DNA of 64,000 nt from Mucilaginibacter sp. PPCGB 2223 (GTDB taxonomy: Bacteria > Bacteroidota > Bacteroidia > Sphingobacteriales > Sphingobacteriaceae). Where the stretch lies: positions 1 to 64,000 of the forward strand of contig NZ_MDJS01000001.1 of assembly GCF_001705515.1 (NCBI RefSeq), given 5' to 3'. The notes beneath the pieces were generated by a model. That model did no database searches, was not told where the DNA came from, and saw only the letters and a list, made by a program, of their open reading frames with translations. A program made the position numbers and the translations under genes. Shown here piece by piece: positions 9,101-16,859 of the stretch (positions are counted from its first letter, which is position 1; each line of letters begins with the position of its first letter).

Positions 9101-12095
9101 TTGGAACAATCTGCATGAACAAATTTTATTACACAGGCCACTTTATTTATCCGGTGAACACTCTGCCCAACAAAATGAACAACGTTTGAAAGAATTAGAG
9201 GGCCAATTCGAAAGATCGGAAATCAATATTCTAAATTGTTCAACAACAATGGAAATGGGTGTTGACATTGGCGGAATATCCGCAGTTGTCATGAATAATG
9301 TACCTCCTAGTCCGGCTAATTACTTACAAAGAGCAGGTCGTGCGGGACGCAGAAAAGAAGCGAAATCCCTCGCGTTTACTATTTGTACTCCCAATCCTAT
9401 TGGGCTGAATGCAATGAATAATCCCTCATGGGCACTTGATCACCAGATCGCTCCACCGTTGCTATCATTTAATAGTCAAACTGTAGTGGAGCGTCACATG
9501 AACGCTTTTCTGTTAGGAAAGTTCGTGCAGACGACAGCAGTTAGCGGTATCAATATTAAGATGATAACAGAACGATTTTTCTTTCAGGAAGATATGCCTA
9601 TTGCGTTACAATTCAGTAATTGGTTACAGGACTCTGATCTTCGTTTGTTAGAAAACAGTTTAAGAATCATATTAAAGGATACGCCGTTAGCCAATAGAAA
9701 TTTTTCTTTTCTACGCGATAAGGTATCATCGACATTTCAAGAGCTTACAGATAGAACCGTACATAAAAAAAATGCCTATGACGCTAAATTAGAGGCGCTG
9801 GCAGTCGAATTCGGTGAGCAATCCCCAGCTTATAAAACAGTGCTTTTCCAACGAAATCAATTCCTCCATAAGAATGCGATTGGATATCTGTCTGAGCAGG
9901 GTTTTTTACCGAGCGCTGGTTTACCAACCGGCATAGTTGAATTTGACACAGTAAATGTGGATGACTTGAAAAAACAAAAAAATGAGAATGCTAAACCTTC
10001 TTATTTTATTACACGAGCATTAGCCGAGTTCGCACCTGGTAATCAGGTCGTCATTGACGGAAAATGTTATTTATCGGAAGGAATTGTGCTTGAAAACGAC
10101 CGGGGTGTTCAGGCAGAGCGAGAAATTATCCAATCATGTCAGCATTGCGGCTATCAGCGTATTATTGAAGTAACAAAAAATGAGGATATCCACTCTGAGT
10201 GTCCTCACTGTAGACACAATACTTTTCAGGGAATTGCTTTTAAAGGAGAAACTCAGAGAAGCTTGTATACGGAAATGATTCAACCGGCAGGGTTTGCGGT
10301 GGATATTTATAAAAAATCCACCCGTAAAATCAACGAAGTGTCATCAGTCAATTATGTAGATCCATTGTTAATCAACATTAAGCCCTGGGAAAATGAAAGT
10401 ACGGCGTTATTTGATATCAGAGAAAGCGACTACCACGCTGAAATCATGTTTTATAATATTGGAAAGGGCAACGGTTATTCTGTGTGTCTGCATTGTGGTA
10501 AAGCTGCAATGGACCGGGATTCTCTTAACGGACATAAGCGTTTGAGAGGTGGAAAGACGGACCAGGAACAACAAACAGGTAATTGTTCAGGAAATGTTAC
10601 GCCTTTTGCCATTCACGAAAATGTGATATTAGGAGGGCGATTTAAAACGGACTTTTGTGAATTACGTATCAAAAATGAAAATGACTGTTATTCCTCTGAT
10701 CAAGTGTTGCTATATACGCTTGGGGCAATAATCAGTAAAGAATTATCTCATTTCTTAGCTGTGGAAGAAGCAGAAATAAGCTTTGGTATAAAGCGGTATG
10801 AGAACTTTGCCACAATATTCATTTTTGATACGACAAAAGGTGGTGCTGGTTATTCTTCTCAATTTATTTCTTACGCTGATCGCATATTTGAACTGGCTAA
10901 ACACAAATTAGCTGCTTGCGATTGTGATGGAGCATGTACAAAGTGCTTGATTGACAGGAATACTCAATGGCACACTGACAAACTCGACCGCAATTTAGCA
11001 TTATCGTGGCTAAAGCGCGTTACAGGGCTACGTGTACCACAGGAATTTACATCCCAATATCCCGGTTTACTGCCGTTAATTGGTGGCATCCAAAATGAAA
11101 TCATACGTTTGCGCTATCAGGACAAGGTAAAGTCAATTCGCTTGTATGGGTCATCAGATATACTGAATTGGGATATTGACCAGCTTAAAGTAATACAGAA
11201 GCTTAAAGGATTCGTGCCAGTAGAGTTTGCCATCGATAAAACTGACAGGACGTTAACGCTATCAGAAAAAATTTCTTTCATCCAGCTCAATTCCTGGTCG
11301 ACAGTTAAAGAAGTAGCAAACAACGCGGAATTAAGGTTAAAAACTATATGCAAAATAACAGATGAGCAGGGACGTATTACAGAGTATTTGACTACAGATT
11401 TTAATAGAAACTTCGATGAAAATTGGGGTAATGCAACTCATGGGAACATATTCAAAAATCATAGCGGCGAGCTCGAAACATTATGCGATAAAAATTTCAC
11501 ACTTGACCAACAATCGGTATTTGAAATTTTCATTGAAAAAAATGATACAATCTTGTCAAATGAAATTGCATCGATTCTGTTGGAAAAATTGGATGGAAAA
11601 ATAGACTTGAAAGAATTTATGAATGGCAGATCATTTGATGTTACCTACACTGATCGGTATCTTAAGACGCCTCTCGGTTGCATTCTTCTTATCCAGTTCC
11701 TAAATCGGCTAAGCAAGGAACTAGGTTTTGATATTCAATCTTTTAAATTCGAGGGACAAAACTTTTCAGGTGACCGCAAGCCACACAACATATTTGATAA
11801 TTTTAGCACTGCAGAAGACCGTAATAATGCAGTTATATCTTTTGCAGAAGATACTGGCATAACTGAAGTGTCAGCCACTAATGGCCAAATCCCACATTTT
11901 AGATACTTTATTTTTGATAACGAAGCAGTTAAAATAACTATCAGGCCAGATGCCGGCATTGAACATGGTTGGTACCTGAATGATTATCGTAAAAAGGTAT
12001 TCTCGCAACAGACATCCGTTTTAGATACTTATGTAATTAATAAAAAGGATCAGATAATGCCTATTCTGTACGTCCTTTCTGTTGAGCGCAAATAA
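6159..12095 (+). CDS. druE: DruE-like superfamily 2 helicase with DUF1998/MZB domain
   Basis: The protein is 1978 aa, the usual DruE scale. Visible motifs are Walker A TGTGSGKT at about 114-121, the DEAH box (LLDEAHTL) at about 241-248, the SAT motif (ITSATVG) shortly after, and helicase motif VI QRAGRAGRR near 1057-1065. The C-terminal DUF1998/MZB zinc module contains KGGAGYS and then CDCDGACTKC at 1587-1596. Additional cysteine pairs near 411-460, 1326-1350 and 1445 suggest extra zinc ribbons. An ATP-driven nucleic-acid translocase acting with DruH against phage is the likely role. DUF1998 helicases also occur in DISARM (DrmA/DrmB split) and Dpd loci. Here helicase and DUF1998 are in one chain beside a DruH-sized protein, which favours Druantia type III. 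The extreme C-terminus (after about 1640) has no domain I recognise. Confidence 0.8.
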   Translation: MNFRNFYHTAQSRIKDAITSLWATGDAEMQQYFTWLLEKEGLMAEPVFQTAFPWESSDKTFAETNEVFSEQFINALDQEKNGEYRFPKDRNVYKHQLESWHTLINKHQSIAVTTGTGSGKTECFMLPVLYDIYTNKRNCSGVNALFLYPLNALIGSQKKRIDTWCRALGGIQYAVYNGLTDEHARTADAQKKLPELISRDQIRKTPPQILFTNPAMLEYMLVRNKDVPLLRNSKGSLRWILLDEAHTLTGSAAAEMALLIRRVIDAFEVDISQIRFAITSATVGAGEDSSLHLKQFMANLCGIPQGQIKVITGKRVLSQELPVPIYTIDKVADIQNHDFPELFKEVHELRNKLLCKPGMPISELGKDFRSLNIDQGLALVDKLSDRHVNGDSIFPVRGHFFTRGISGVFACTNPSCTEVHRHKPENALGCMTTIAGTLCKCGAQLLELVACRSCGNQLLEAELITMPRTLDRQLRMVSTIMQDPFAIEHSDDDDEDNPIISRDKFYFTRRFPNARYIGSIINFDMSSVGEIIPGQHFTEADSGSTCPHCGEPVSEPMHFRLSSSFINRILSDVILELTPESHPLTREMLWKGHKYISFTDSRQGTAKISALINQDNEANWIRSHVYHKLCEKKEDWKKENASSPEELQAIITQLELELANTTLPILRNSKLKDIEKYNGLLNQQAAPNEAISLDWSTIKTYLLSQAGLKTLYEGTNPHDTNPNGLSLYLNAILYDQFARRLPRERSLENLGMVSLYYPKLQHTNLPTEATALGINLKDWHSLLKIAIDYFIRYSFYFSSNPETYPYRTSYFRNQLLFPPDAQQTNVRKWPRFEKKRQQNRLALLICAGLGFHEVDEIDAETEDRINELMEQMWRSVRTILTRHEEGFRIDLESESRFILCNELWLCPVKRRLIDAQFKGYSPWIKGNLSSDNIRHFKITHSAIKFPEFPYPFNQDDEKNTVISRTRDWIINNTHTLRTAGVWNNLHEQILLHRPLYLSGEHSAQQNEQRLKELEGQFERSEINILNCSTTMEMGVDIGGISAVVMNNVPPSPANYLQRAGRAGRRKEAKSLAFTICTPNPIGLNAMNNPSWALDHQIAPPLLSFNSQTVVERHMNAFLLGKFVQTTAVSGINIKMITERFFFQEDMPIALQFSNWLQDSDLRLLENSLRIILKDTPLANRNFSFLRDKVSSTFQELTDRTVHKKNAYDAKLEALAVEFGEQSPAYKTVLFQRNQFLHKNAIGYLSEQGFLPSAGLPTGIVEFDTVNVDDLKKQKNENAKPSYFITRALAEFAPGNQVVIDGKCYLSEGIVLENDRGVQAEREIIQSCQHCGYQRIIEVTKNEDIHSECPHCRHNTFQGIAFKGETQRSLYTEMIQPAGFAVDIYKKSTRKINEVSSVNYVDPLLINIKPWENESTALFDIRESDYHAEIMFYNIGKGNGYSVCLHCGKAAMDRDSLNGHKRLRGGKTDQEQQTGNCSGNVTPFAIHENVILGGRFKTDFCELRIKNENDCYSSDQVLLYTLGAIISKELSHFLAVEEAEISFGIKRYENFATIFIFDTTKGGAGYSSQFISYADRIFELAKHKLAACDCDGACTKCLIDRNTQWHTDKLDRNLALSWLKRVTGLRVPQEFTSQYPGLLPLIGGIQNEIIRLRYQDKVKSIRLYGSSDILNWDIDQLKVIQKLKGFVPVEFAIDKTDRTLTLSEKISFIQLNSWSTVKEVANNAELRLKTICKITDEQGRITEYLTTDFNRNFDENWGNATHGNIFKNHSGELETLCDKNFTLDQQSVFEIFIEKNDTILSNEIASILLEKLDGKIDLKEFMNGRSFDVTYTDRYLKTPLGCILLIQFLNRLSKELGFDIQSFKFEGQNFSGDRKPHNIFDNFSTAEDRNNAVISFAEDTGITEVSATNGQIPHFRYFIFDNEAVKITIRPDAGIEHGWYLNDYRKKVFSQQTSVLDTYVINKKDQIMPILYVLSVERK

Positions 12096-12106
12096 TTATT
12101 ACAACC

Positions 12107-13123
12107 ATGCCTACAAATAAACACGCTCAAATCCGATATCTTGCACTTGATAAATGTCTAAGTAATCGAGGCCGTCGATATTATATTGGTGATCTCGTTA
12201 TTGCGTGCAATGAGGCAATCTTAGATTTTACGGGAAGAAATGATGGCGTAGGAAAACGTCAGGTTTATGAAGACATTAAGTTCATGGAAAGTGAACGGGG
12301 ATGGAGTGCTATAATCGAAAAGTGTAAAGATGGTAAACAGGTCTATTATCGTTATAAAGACGACCACTATTCTATCAACCAAAGTCCATTAAACGAAGTT
12401 GAGTTAACACAGATCAAAGAAGTTATTCATACGTTGTCCCGTTTTACAGGGCTACCTCAATTTGAATGGGTTTCAGAAATTTCCAATCGGTTACAGACTC
12501 TTAGCAATGACCGCCTAAAAGGGAATAGCAGTGTTATAGATTTTGAACAGAATCAATATTTAAAAGGTGTTGAACATATTTCGACACTTTTTAACGCCAT
12601 TCATAACAATCGTGCTCTAAATGTCAAATACTTACCTTTTAAGGGAAAAGATATTCTTTGTTACCAGTTTCACCCATACTATTTGAAACAATACAATCTT
12701 CGTTGGTTTGTATTTGGAATAACGGAAGATGTAATGCAGCTTACTAATTTTGCGCTTGACCGTATTCAATTAATTGAGGAGTTACAAATCCCCTATATTC
12801 CAAATCAGTTTGTAGATTTTACCGACTATTTTGAAGATATCATCGGCGTTACATTACCTGAAAATGGTAAAATAGAAACTATTGTAATATCGGTGGTTCC
12901 TGACTTACTACCGTACTTGGAGACTAAACCATTACACGGTTCACAGAAGAGAGGGGATAAAAATGATGTATTGACATTCCAACTGATCGTGAATTATGAG
13001 TTAATCTCAAAATTATTGGCCTATGGCGATGGAATTAAGGTTCTTCAACCGCCATCTTTGGTCGAAGCTGTGCGATATAAAATTCAATCAATGAAAAAAC
13101 TGTATGACCTCAAAATCGATTAA
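12107..13123 (+). CDS. WYL-domain transcriptional regulator
   Basis: The protein is 338 aa and starts 11 bases after druE stops, so it is probably in the same transcript. The N-terminal 90 residues resemble a winged helix-turn-helix (RYLALDKCLSN, GKRQVYEDIKFMESE). Residues about 165-230 form the WYL domain, with the typical HPYYLKQYNLRWFVFG and FALDRI stretches, where RWFVF replaces the canonical WYL tripeptide region. WYL proteins bind nucleic-acid-derived ligands and often control defence operons such as BREX (BrxR) and CBASS (CapW). A role as sensor and repressor of the Druantia operon is inferred from position. The usual position of such regulators is upstream, so the 3' location is less common. 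Confidence 0.82.
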   Translation: MPTNKHAQIRYLALDKCLSNRGRRYYIGDLVIACNEAILDFTGRNDGVGKRQVYEDIKFMESERGWSAIIEKCKDGKQVYYRYKDDHYSINQSPLNEVELTQIKEVIHTLSRFTGLPQFEWVSEISNRLQTLSNDRLKGNSSVIDFEQNQYLKGVEHISTLFNAIHNNRALNVKYLPFKGKDILCYQFHPYYLKQYNLRWFVFGITEDVMQLTNFALDRIQLIEELQIPYIPNQFVDFTDYFEDIIGVTLPENGKIETIVISVVPDLLPYLETKPLHGSQKRGDKNDVLTFQLIVNYELISKLLAYGDGIKVLQPPSLVEAVRYKIQSMKKLYDLKID

Positions 13124-13135
13124 TTGCGACAGCAA

Positions 13136-13165
13136 CGCCCGTCTGCCGCGGAGCGGCAGCGGGCG
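13136..13165. terminator. GC-rich hairpin between convergent genes
   Basis: CGCCC and CTGCCGC pair with GCGGCAG and GGGCG around a GGAGC-type loop, with short bulges. It lies between the convergent WYL regulator and the minus-strand gene at 13181-13726. It is strikingly GC-rich compared with the Druantia genes to its left and marks the junction between the defence module and ICE backbone. Confidence 0.6.
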
Positions 13166-13180
13166 ACCCGGGCTTTGGGA

Positions 13181-13726
13181 CTATATTTCGACGATTAAGC
13201 CGTCCTGACATTCGGATGCTTCGGCTTCCGCATCTGCACGGTCATCAAATACGAGCGTATTACCGTCCGTATCGGTACAAATCGCTGCATATTCAGGCCC
13301 GCCGTGCATTTCCAAAACCAAGTATTGGCCGCTTGTTGGCGTAGCCAGTTTTACAGGCAAATAAAACAGCTCAATGGCTTGTCTGAAACGTGGCGACTTT
13401 GCTCTGTGCAAACCGTACTGCTCCAAACAGTGATTGGTGAATATCGCTAAATAGCCATCAAAAAGTTGGTTGGTAAACAGGTTGCCGCTTTTGGTCAGGT
13501 TCTTATCATACTTTTTTATGGCACTGGCTACCCGTTCGGCAAGCTGTAACCATTGGTGATAACTCAAAAATGGATTATTCCAGTTGACTAATAGTTCCTC
13601 TTTGTCGTTGGCTACCTTTTCGGCGATGGCTTGAGTGTATTCCAAAAATTCGGGTATCTCATCCCTGAACAGGTCGAATATAATTTTCGCCTTATCCACA
13701 TTCATTAATTGCTCTATCGTTTTCAT
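13181..13726 (-). CDS. ICE accessory protein, unknown function
   Basis: The protein is 181 aa from the ATG at 13726 (MKTIEQLMNVDKAK); a longer frame starts upstream but overlaps the intergenic space with poor composition. It has no signal peptide or membrane segment. The C-terminal half (ATPTSGQYLVLEMHGGPEYA, then FDDRADAEAEASEC) looks like an alpha/beta domain. It sits 51 bases downstream of the DUF932-like gene on the same strand and is probably co-transcribed with it. I do not recognise a named family, though its company suggests plasmid or ICE maintenance cargo. Confidence 0.6.
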   Translation of the reverse strand: MKTIEQLMNVDKAKIIFDLFRDEIPEFLEYTQAIAEKVANDKEELLVNWNNPFLSYHQWLQLAERVASAIKKYDKNLTKSGNLFTNQLFDGYLAIFTNHCLEQYGLHRAKSPRFRQAIELFYLPVKLATPTSGQYLVLEMHGGPEYAAICTDTDGNTLVFDDRADAEAEASECQDGLIVEI

Positions 13727-13777
13727 GGTTTTTAAATTTGTGGTTAAAACATAAAGGGGCATTGCCGCCCCTGTTGA

Positions 13778-14842
13778 TTAGTTTAAAATACGTTCGCCGT
13801 GCTTTGCGAAATCATTACAGAGATTAAAAGCGGCTTGGTTCTTCTGTAAGCCCGTACCCTGCATGATGGATTTGAATTTGCTTTGGTCGTCCCTGAAATT
13901 CCGCACATTCTGAAAGTAACCCGTAACGGCATTGTACATGCCGAATAAAGTGCCTTTAGTAGTTTTTTCCTGCTGTGTCGGATTGGTCATTGCATAATCA
14001 AATACACTCGAAACGATGTTGTTAAATTGGCTGGTTAATTCTTCCTGCTTGCCTGTCTTTACCAGTTCATACGTTTCTCGGTTGGGCGACATGGCTAATT
14101 GTATGAGTTGCTTTAACTGCGGGTCGGTAATCCGCACCCTTGACCATCGGTTAAATACGGCCTCCAGTTCAATCGATAATTGATTAGTGATACCCAACAT
14201 CTTATGCGCCTGTTTCAGCTTGTCGGTCGCACTGGCGGTATGGCGTATTTTAATACTGTTAACATGGTTGCGCAAAGCGGCGTTTAATGTGTTCTGACAG
14301 ACGACACGGATAGGTGTAAATGCAATGGTAATACTTTCCGTACCATCATGCGAAGTCGTTAAAAACAAATACTTCTCAATGCAATCATTGCGTCCCACAC
14401 GGATATAATCAGGCAGTTTAGCAGTAATAAAAATGCGTTCGCCGTTTTTACCCAACGCCCCCGCCGTTTCGTATAAAATACCGTCTTTACCGCCCACAAT
14501 ACTATCAAAGAAACTAAAGGCATCTACATTTTGCACGACTTCGTAATCCTTACCCACCACGCCTAACGGTTGCTCGGTATCGGTGCGCACAGTAGCAAAA
14601 TAATCGGGTACGGCTATTTCAGGGATAATTATATCCGTGTCGGGGTCGCCTATAAAGTTCTCGGTGTCATAAGTAAATAAAGGGCGTTTTTCTACGCCAA
14701 AATCCAAACCCGCATATTGCAGGGCTTCGGCACTGGTCGGGTAATCGCTGATGATCTGCCCTAAGCCGTGCCATGCTTTTTGCTTAACAGAGAAAAAACT
14801 GTGTTTTCCTGTACGCTCGTTATAATTGATGTTATGTGCCAT
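13778..14842 (-). CDS. DUF932 (phage/plasmid-like TIGR03299) protein
   Basis: The protein is 354 aa and opens with MAHNINYNERTGKHSFFSVK and AWHGLGQ, the recognisable N-terminus of DUF932 or TIGR03299 proteins found on phages, plasmids and ICEs. Central stretches (PDYFATVRTDTEQPLGVVGK, EYVVQN-like YEVVQNVDAFSFFDSI, IRVVCQNTLNAAL) match the family pattern, and the length is typical (300-400 aa). Function is unknown; it is cytoplasmic by sequence. It is followed by the 13181-13726 gene and preceded by two very small overlapping genes on the same strand. Confidence 0.8.
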   Translation of the reverse strand: MAHNINYNERTGKHSFFSVKQKAWHGLGQIISDYPTSAEALQYAGLDFGVEKRPLFTYDTENFIGDPDTDIIIPEIAVPDYFATVRTDTEQPLGVVGKDYEVVQNVDAFSFFDSIVGGKDGILYETAGALGKNGERIFITAKLPDYIRVGRNDCIEKYLFLTTSHDGTESITIAFTPIRVVCQNTLNAALRNHVNSIKIRHTASATDKLKQAHKMLGITNQLSIELEAVFNRWSRVRITDPQLKQLIQLAMSPNRETYELVKTGKQEELTSQFNNIVSSVFDYAMTNPTQQEKTTKGTLFGMYNAVTGYFQNVRNFRDDQSKFKSIMQGTGLQKNQAAFNLCNDFAKHGERILN

Positions 14843-14846
14843 TGTC

Positions 14847-15017
14847 TTAATTTTTTAGCTTGTAATCCATAATTTCCGTTTCTAATACCTCTACATTCTC
14901 CGTACTTCCAATATGATAATCGGTTTCCTTCTGTAACTCCTGTATGGCATCGTGTATGTGCTGATACTCGGTTCGCACCGTAACCCTAATCAGTAAGAAA
15001 ATCTTATCCGTTCTCAT
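14847..15017 (-). CDS. small ICE protein (56 aa)
   Basis: This is a short frame of 56 codons starting ATG at 15017: MRTDKIFLLIRVTVRTEYQH, then IHDAIQELQKETDYHIGSTE, ending DYKLKN. It looks like a compact beta-alpha-beta protein. Its start overlaps the end of the next upstream small gene (stop 15004-15006), and it stops 5 bases before the DUF932-like gene begins, which is a typical operon arrangement. Function is unknown. Confidence 0.6.
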   Translation of the reverse strand: MRTDKIFLLIRVTVRTEYQHIHDAIQELQKETDYHIGSTENVEVLETEIMDYKLKN

Positions 15018-15141
15018 ATTGGTAAGTATTTAAGAACTCGTTAAACTCCAACTGGAATAATGCAGGGTCGGAACTGGCTAACTGCCGTGCATAACCATCC
15101 CAAAAAATTTGGTTGGTTAATTCAATGAATAATTCTAACAT
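15004..15141 (-). CDS. small ICE protein (45 aa)
   Basis: This is a frame of 45 codons starting ATG at 15141 (MLELFIELTNQIFWDGYARQ, then LASSDPALFQLEFNEFLNTY). It is acidic and mostly helical. It overlaps the start of the 14847-15017 gene by 14 bases. The residue pattern, with a hydrophobic face of Leu, Phe and Trp and acidic surface positions, looks like a real small protein. Function is unknown. Confidence 0.5.
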   Translation of the reverse strand: MLELFIELTNQIFWDGYARQLASSDPALFQLEFNEFLNTYQYENG

Positions 15142-15178
15142 TGTCTTAGCTTTTTGGTGGTTCAACCATTAAAAATTA

Positions 15179-15208
15179 ATGCCCTGTGTACCGTCATACA
15201 CAGGGCAT
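15179..15208 (-). terminator. intrinsic terminator after the 15216 gene
   Basis: ATGCCCTGTGTA pairs perfectly with TACACAGGGCAT around a 6-base loop. It lies 8 bases past the stop of the minus-strand gene ending at 15216 and upstream of the small-gene operon. On the minus strand it is followed by TTAATTTTTAATGG. Confidence 0.75.
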
Positions 15209-15215
15209 TTCCCAT

Positions 15216-15815
15216 TTATTGCGGAATAACGATAGTGGCTTCCACCTCTGCCAGTTTCTCTAAACAAAGTTGTTTCACCATATCTACCACTTTCGAGATA
15301 ATGAAAGCGTTCTTAGTTACAAACTCCTCGCCGCCGTCATCAGCAATCGTCAATTCACAACGGCCAAATTTGCTATCCCCTGCCACATCGTCTTTGTCAT
15401 CGCTCTGGGCAATCAGAAAGCTATCCAAATTGGTAATGGTATTGCTTAGCTTATTCTTTTGGGCAATCTTAATCCCCAAAGTTTCTACTAGTTTTACGGT
15501 ATCTTCCAAACCCCGCACCTTGTGTTCCTGCAAATCAGTTTTGAGTTCCTTTTTGCTCGGCTCGGCGGCAGGTGCGGGAGCGGCTACCGCCTGCGCAGGT
15601 TGAGCGGTCGCTTGCGGTTGGGGTGCAGGACTGCCGGCCTTAGTTTCTGCGGACGGTGCAGGGGTAGCTTGCGCAGTCTGTGCAGGGCTTTGATTTTTGT
15701 TGTCATTTGTTTTTTCCTTTCCGGTTACGTTAGGGCGCATGTTACCTGTGTTAACTGTTCCTTTTTTATCATTAGTGTTTGCGCCTGTGGCGGTTGCTTT
15801 TTCTTTAGTTTCCAT
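15216..15815 (-). CDS. low-complexity Pro/Ala/Gln-rich ICE protein
   Basis: The protein is 199 aa from the ATG at 15815 (METKEKATATGANTNDKKG). A longer frame extends to 15926, but its extra residues are Arg/Pro-rich and look non-coding. Residues 1-95 are a disordered linker rich in Ala, Pro, Gln and Thr (for example QPQATAQPAQAVAAPAPAAE). Residues about 100-199 form a compact domain (KTDLQEHKVRGLEDTVKLVE, then KFGRCELTIADDGGEEFVTK). There is no signal peptide. Proteins of this shape, with a disordered Pro/Ala tail and a small conserved C-terminal domain, recur in Sphingobacteriaceae ICEs, but I cannot give a function. Confidence 0.65.
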   Translation of the reverse strand: METKEKATATGANTNDKKGTVNTGNMRPNVTGKEKTNDNKNQSPAQTAQATPAPSAETKAGSPAPQPQATAQPAQAVAAPAPAAEPSKKELKTDLQEHKVRGLEDTVKLVETLGIKIAQKNKLSNTITNLDSFLIAQSDDKDDVAGDSKFGRCELTIADDGGEEFVTKNAFIISKVVDMVKQLCLEKLAEVEATIVIPQ

Positions 15816-16307
15816 TTTCTTAATTTTTAAATATTTAATACTCAATTCAATTTTTAATCCCTGTGACGGTCGGCGGTCTGTGCTGTCCGACCTGCTTGGG
15901 GGCGCTCTGCTGTTCCGTGTGTCCATGTCAGTTTTGCTTTTCTACTATCCCGCTCGGCATACGCCTCGCTGGCTTTTTGTAAGCGCCCTGACCTGAACAC
16001 GGCGGGCTGAAGGACAAGACTTTGCGGAAAAAAATACCTCGTCCGCGGAGCGGGCAGGGAAGATTTTTTTCCAGCAAACCCGCAGGGCACGGTCTTGGCA
16101 TTTCAGTCCCGCCGTTCAGAAATTTGCTTGCGAAAAAGCCAGTGGGGAAAAATTGGGGGAGCTAAAAGGACTTTATCAATCATGAAAAAGTGCAGACAGG
16201 CAATATGGCTGAGGAACGAAGCCATGTTGCCCAAAATGCGGTGAAGCGGCAGACGAAGGACGCGGCTGGAAACGCTGGCATAATTTGATTTAGTTTTTTT
16301 ACATTTA
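15816..16307. other. GC-rich intergenic region with strong secondary structure
   Basis: There is no convincing gene; the open frames here are Arg/Pro-rich and overlap. The region holds a 115-base imperfect inverted repeat (16000-16114, listed separately) and a second hairpin, GGCAATATGGCT with AGCCATGTTGCC (16199-16231). It separates the accessory block from the pAgo module and could hold a structured RNA, a regulatory leader for the 15216-15815 gene, or a DNA-processing site. Confidence 0.6.
16000..16114. repeat. long imperfect inverted repeat
   Basis: Nested complementary arms are CGGCGGG+CTGAA (16000-16011) with TTCAG+CCCGCCG (16102-16114), CAAGAC (16015-16020) with GTCTTG (16092-16097), and TTTGC+GGAAAAAAAT (16021-16035) with ATTTTTTTCC+GCAAA (16063-16078). 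The arms are colinear, so one rod-like structure of about 115 nt forms. Confidence 0.75.
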
Positions 16308-16859
16308 ATGATTATGAGTGCAATCATTAAAGCTGCTTTAGCACAAGCAAAGAAATTTGGAGTTGCTTTTTTAAGTTTTGTCCTTTCTAGGCCAAGAATA
16401 GATATTGATATGATCTTAAATCCAAGTGATCTATATGGGCAAAAGACTATATCAGTTTCAAACAAGCAAGATCATGATGTACCCGCAGTAGCCGATGTAA
16501 GATGGGATTTTCTATTCTTTTGGAATTATATAATCTCTATTAGAAACAATTCAAGCAAGACGGCATATAATTTAAAAATTGAAAGTATCTATAAAACAAA
16601 AATTGATCATTTAGAACAATTAAATAACATTCTTTCTTTAAAAGAGGCTGAATCAATTGATCTTAGTTATATAATTAGAAAAGAAGTAACACTTAATAGT
16701 CGTGAGGCTGACGAGTTTAGGCAACCATTTCCGCCATTCCTTGACAAAATTGTGATAATCTTGTCTTATACAAATGAAGCAAGAAAAAAATTTTATACAC
16801 GATTTGTTATGGATGCTAATTCAAAGCAGAATGAGCACTTATTTTTCAAACCTCACTGA
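16308..16859 (+). CDS. hypothetical protein convergent with the pAgo gene
   Basis: The protein is 183 aa from ATG 16308 (a second ATG two codons later is possible). The N-terminal 30 residues (IIKAALAQAKKFGVAFLSFV) are hydrophobic and basic and could anchor to or lie on the membrane. The rest looks beta-rich (WNYIISIRNNSSKTAYNLKI, later IVIILSYTNEARKKFYTRF), like a small immunoglobulin-type sandwich. Its stop (16857-16859) directly abuts the stop of the Argonaute gene on the other strand, together TGATCA. I recognise no family. It may be part of the defence cassette or independent cargo. Confidence 0.6.
   Translation: MIMSAIIKAALAQAKKFGVAFLSFVLSRPRIDIDMILNPSDLYGQKTISVSNKQDHDVPAVADVRWDFLFFWNYIISIRNNSSKTAYNLKIESIYKTKIDHLEQLNNILSLKEAESIDLSYIIRKEVTLNSREADEFRQPFPPFLDKIVIILSYTNEARKKFYTRFVMDANSKQNEHLFFKPH

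Noticed and set aside
3118..12095. DISARM or Dpd system instead of Druantia
   Set aside because: DISARM splits helicase (DrmA) and DUF1998 (DrmB) and has a methylase; Dpd loci have many more genes including a TGT-like DpdA. Only a DruH-sized gene and one long DUF1998 helicase are present.
15854..16465. Minus-strand open frames across the GC-rich spacer
   Set aside because: Arg/Pro/Ser-rich translation without structure, running through the inverted repeat; the repeat itself explains the lack of stops.
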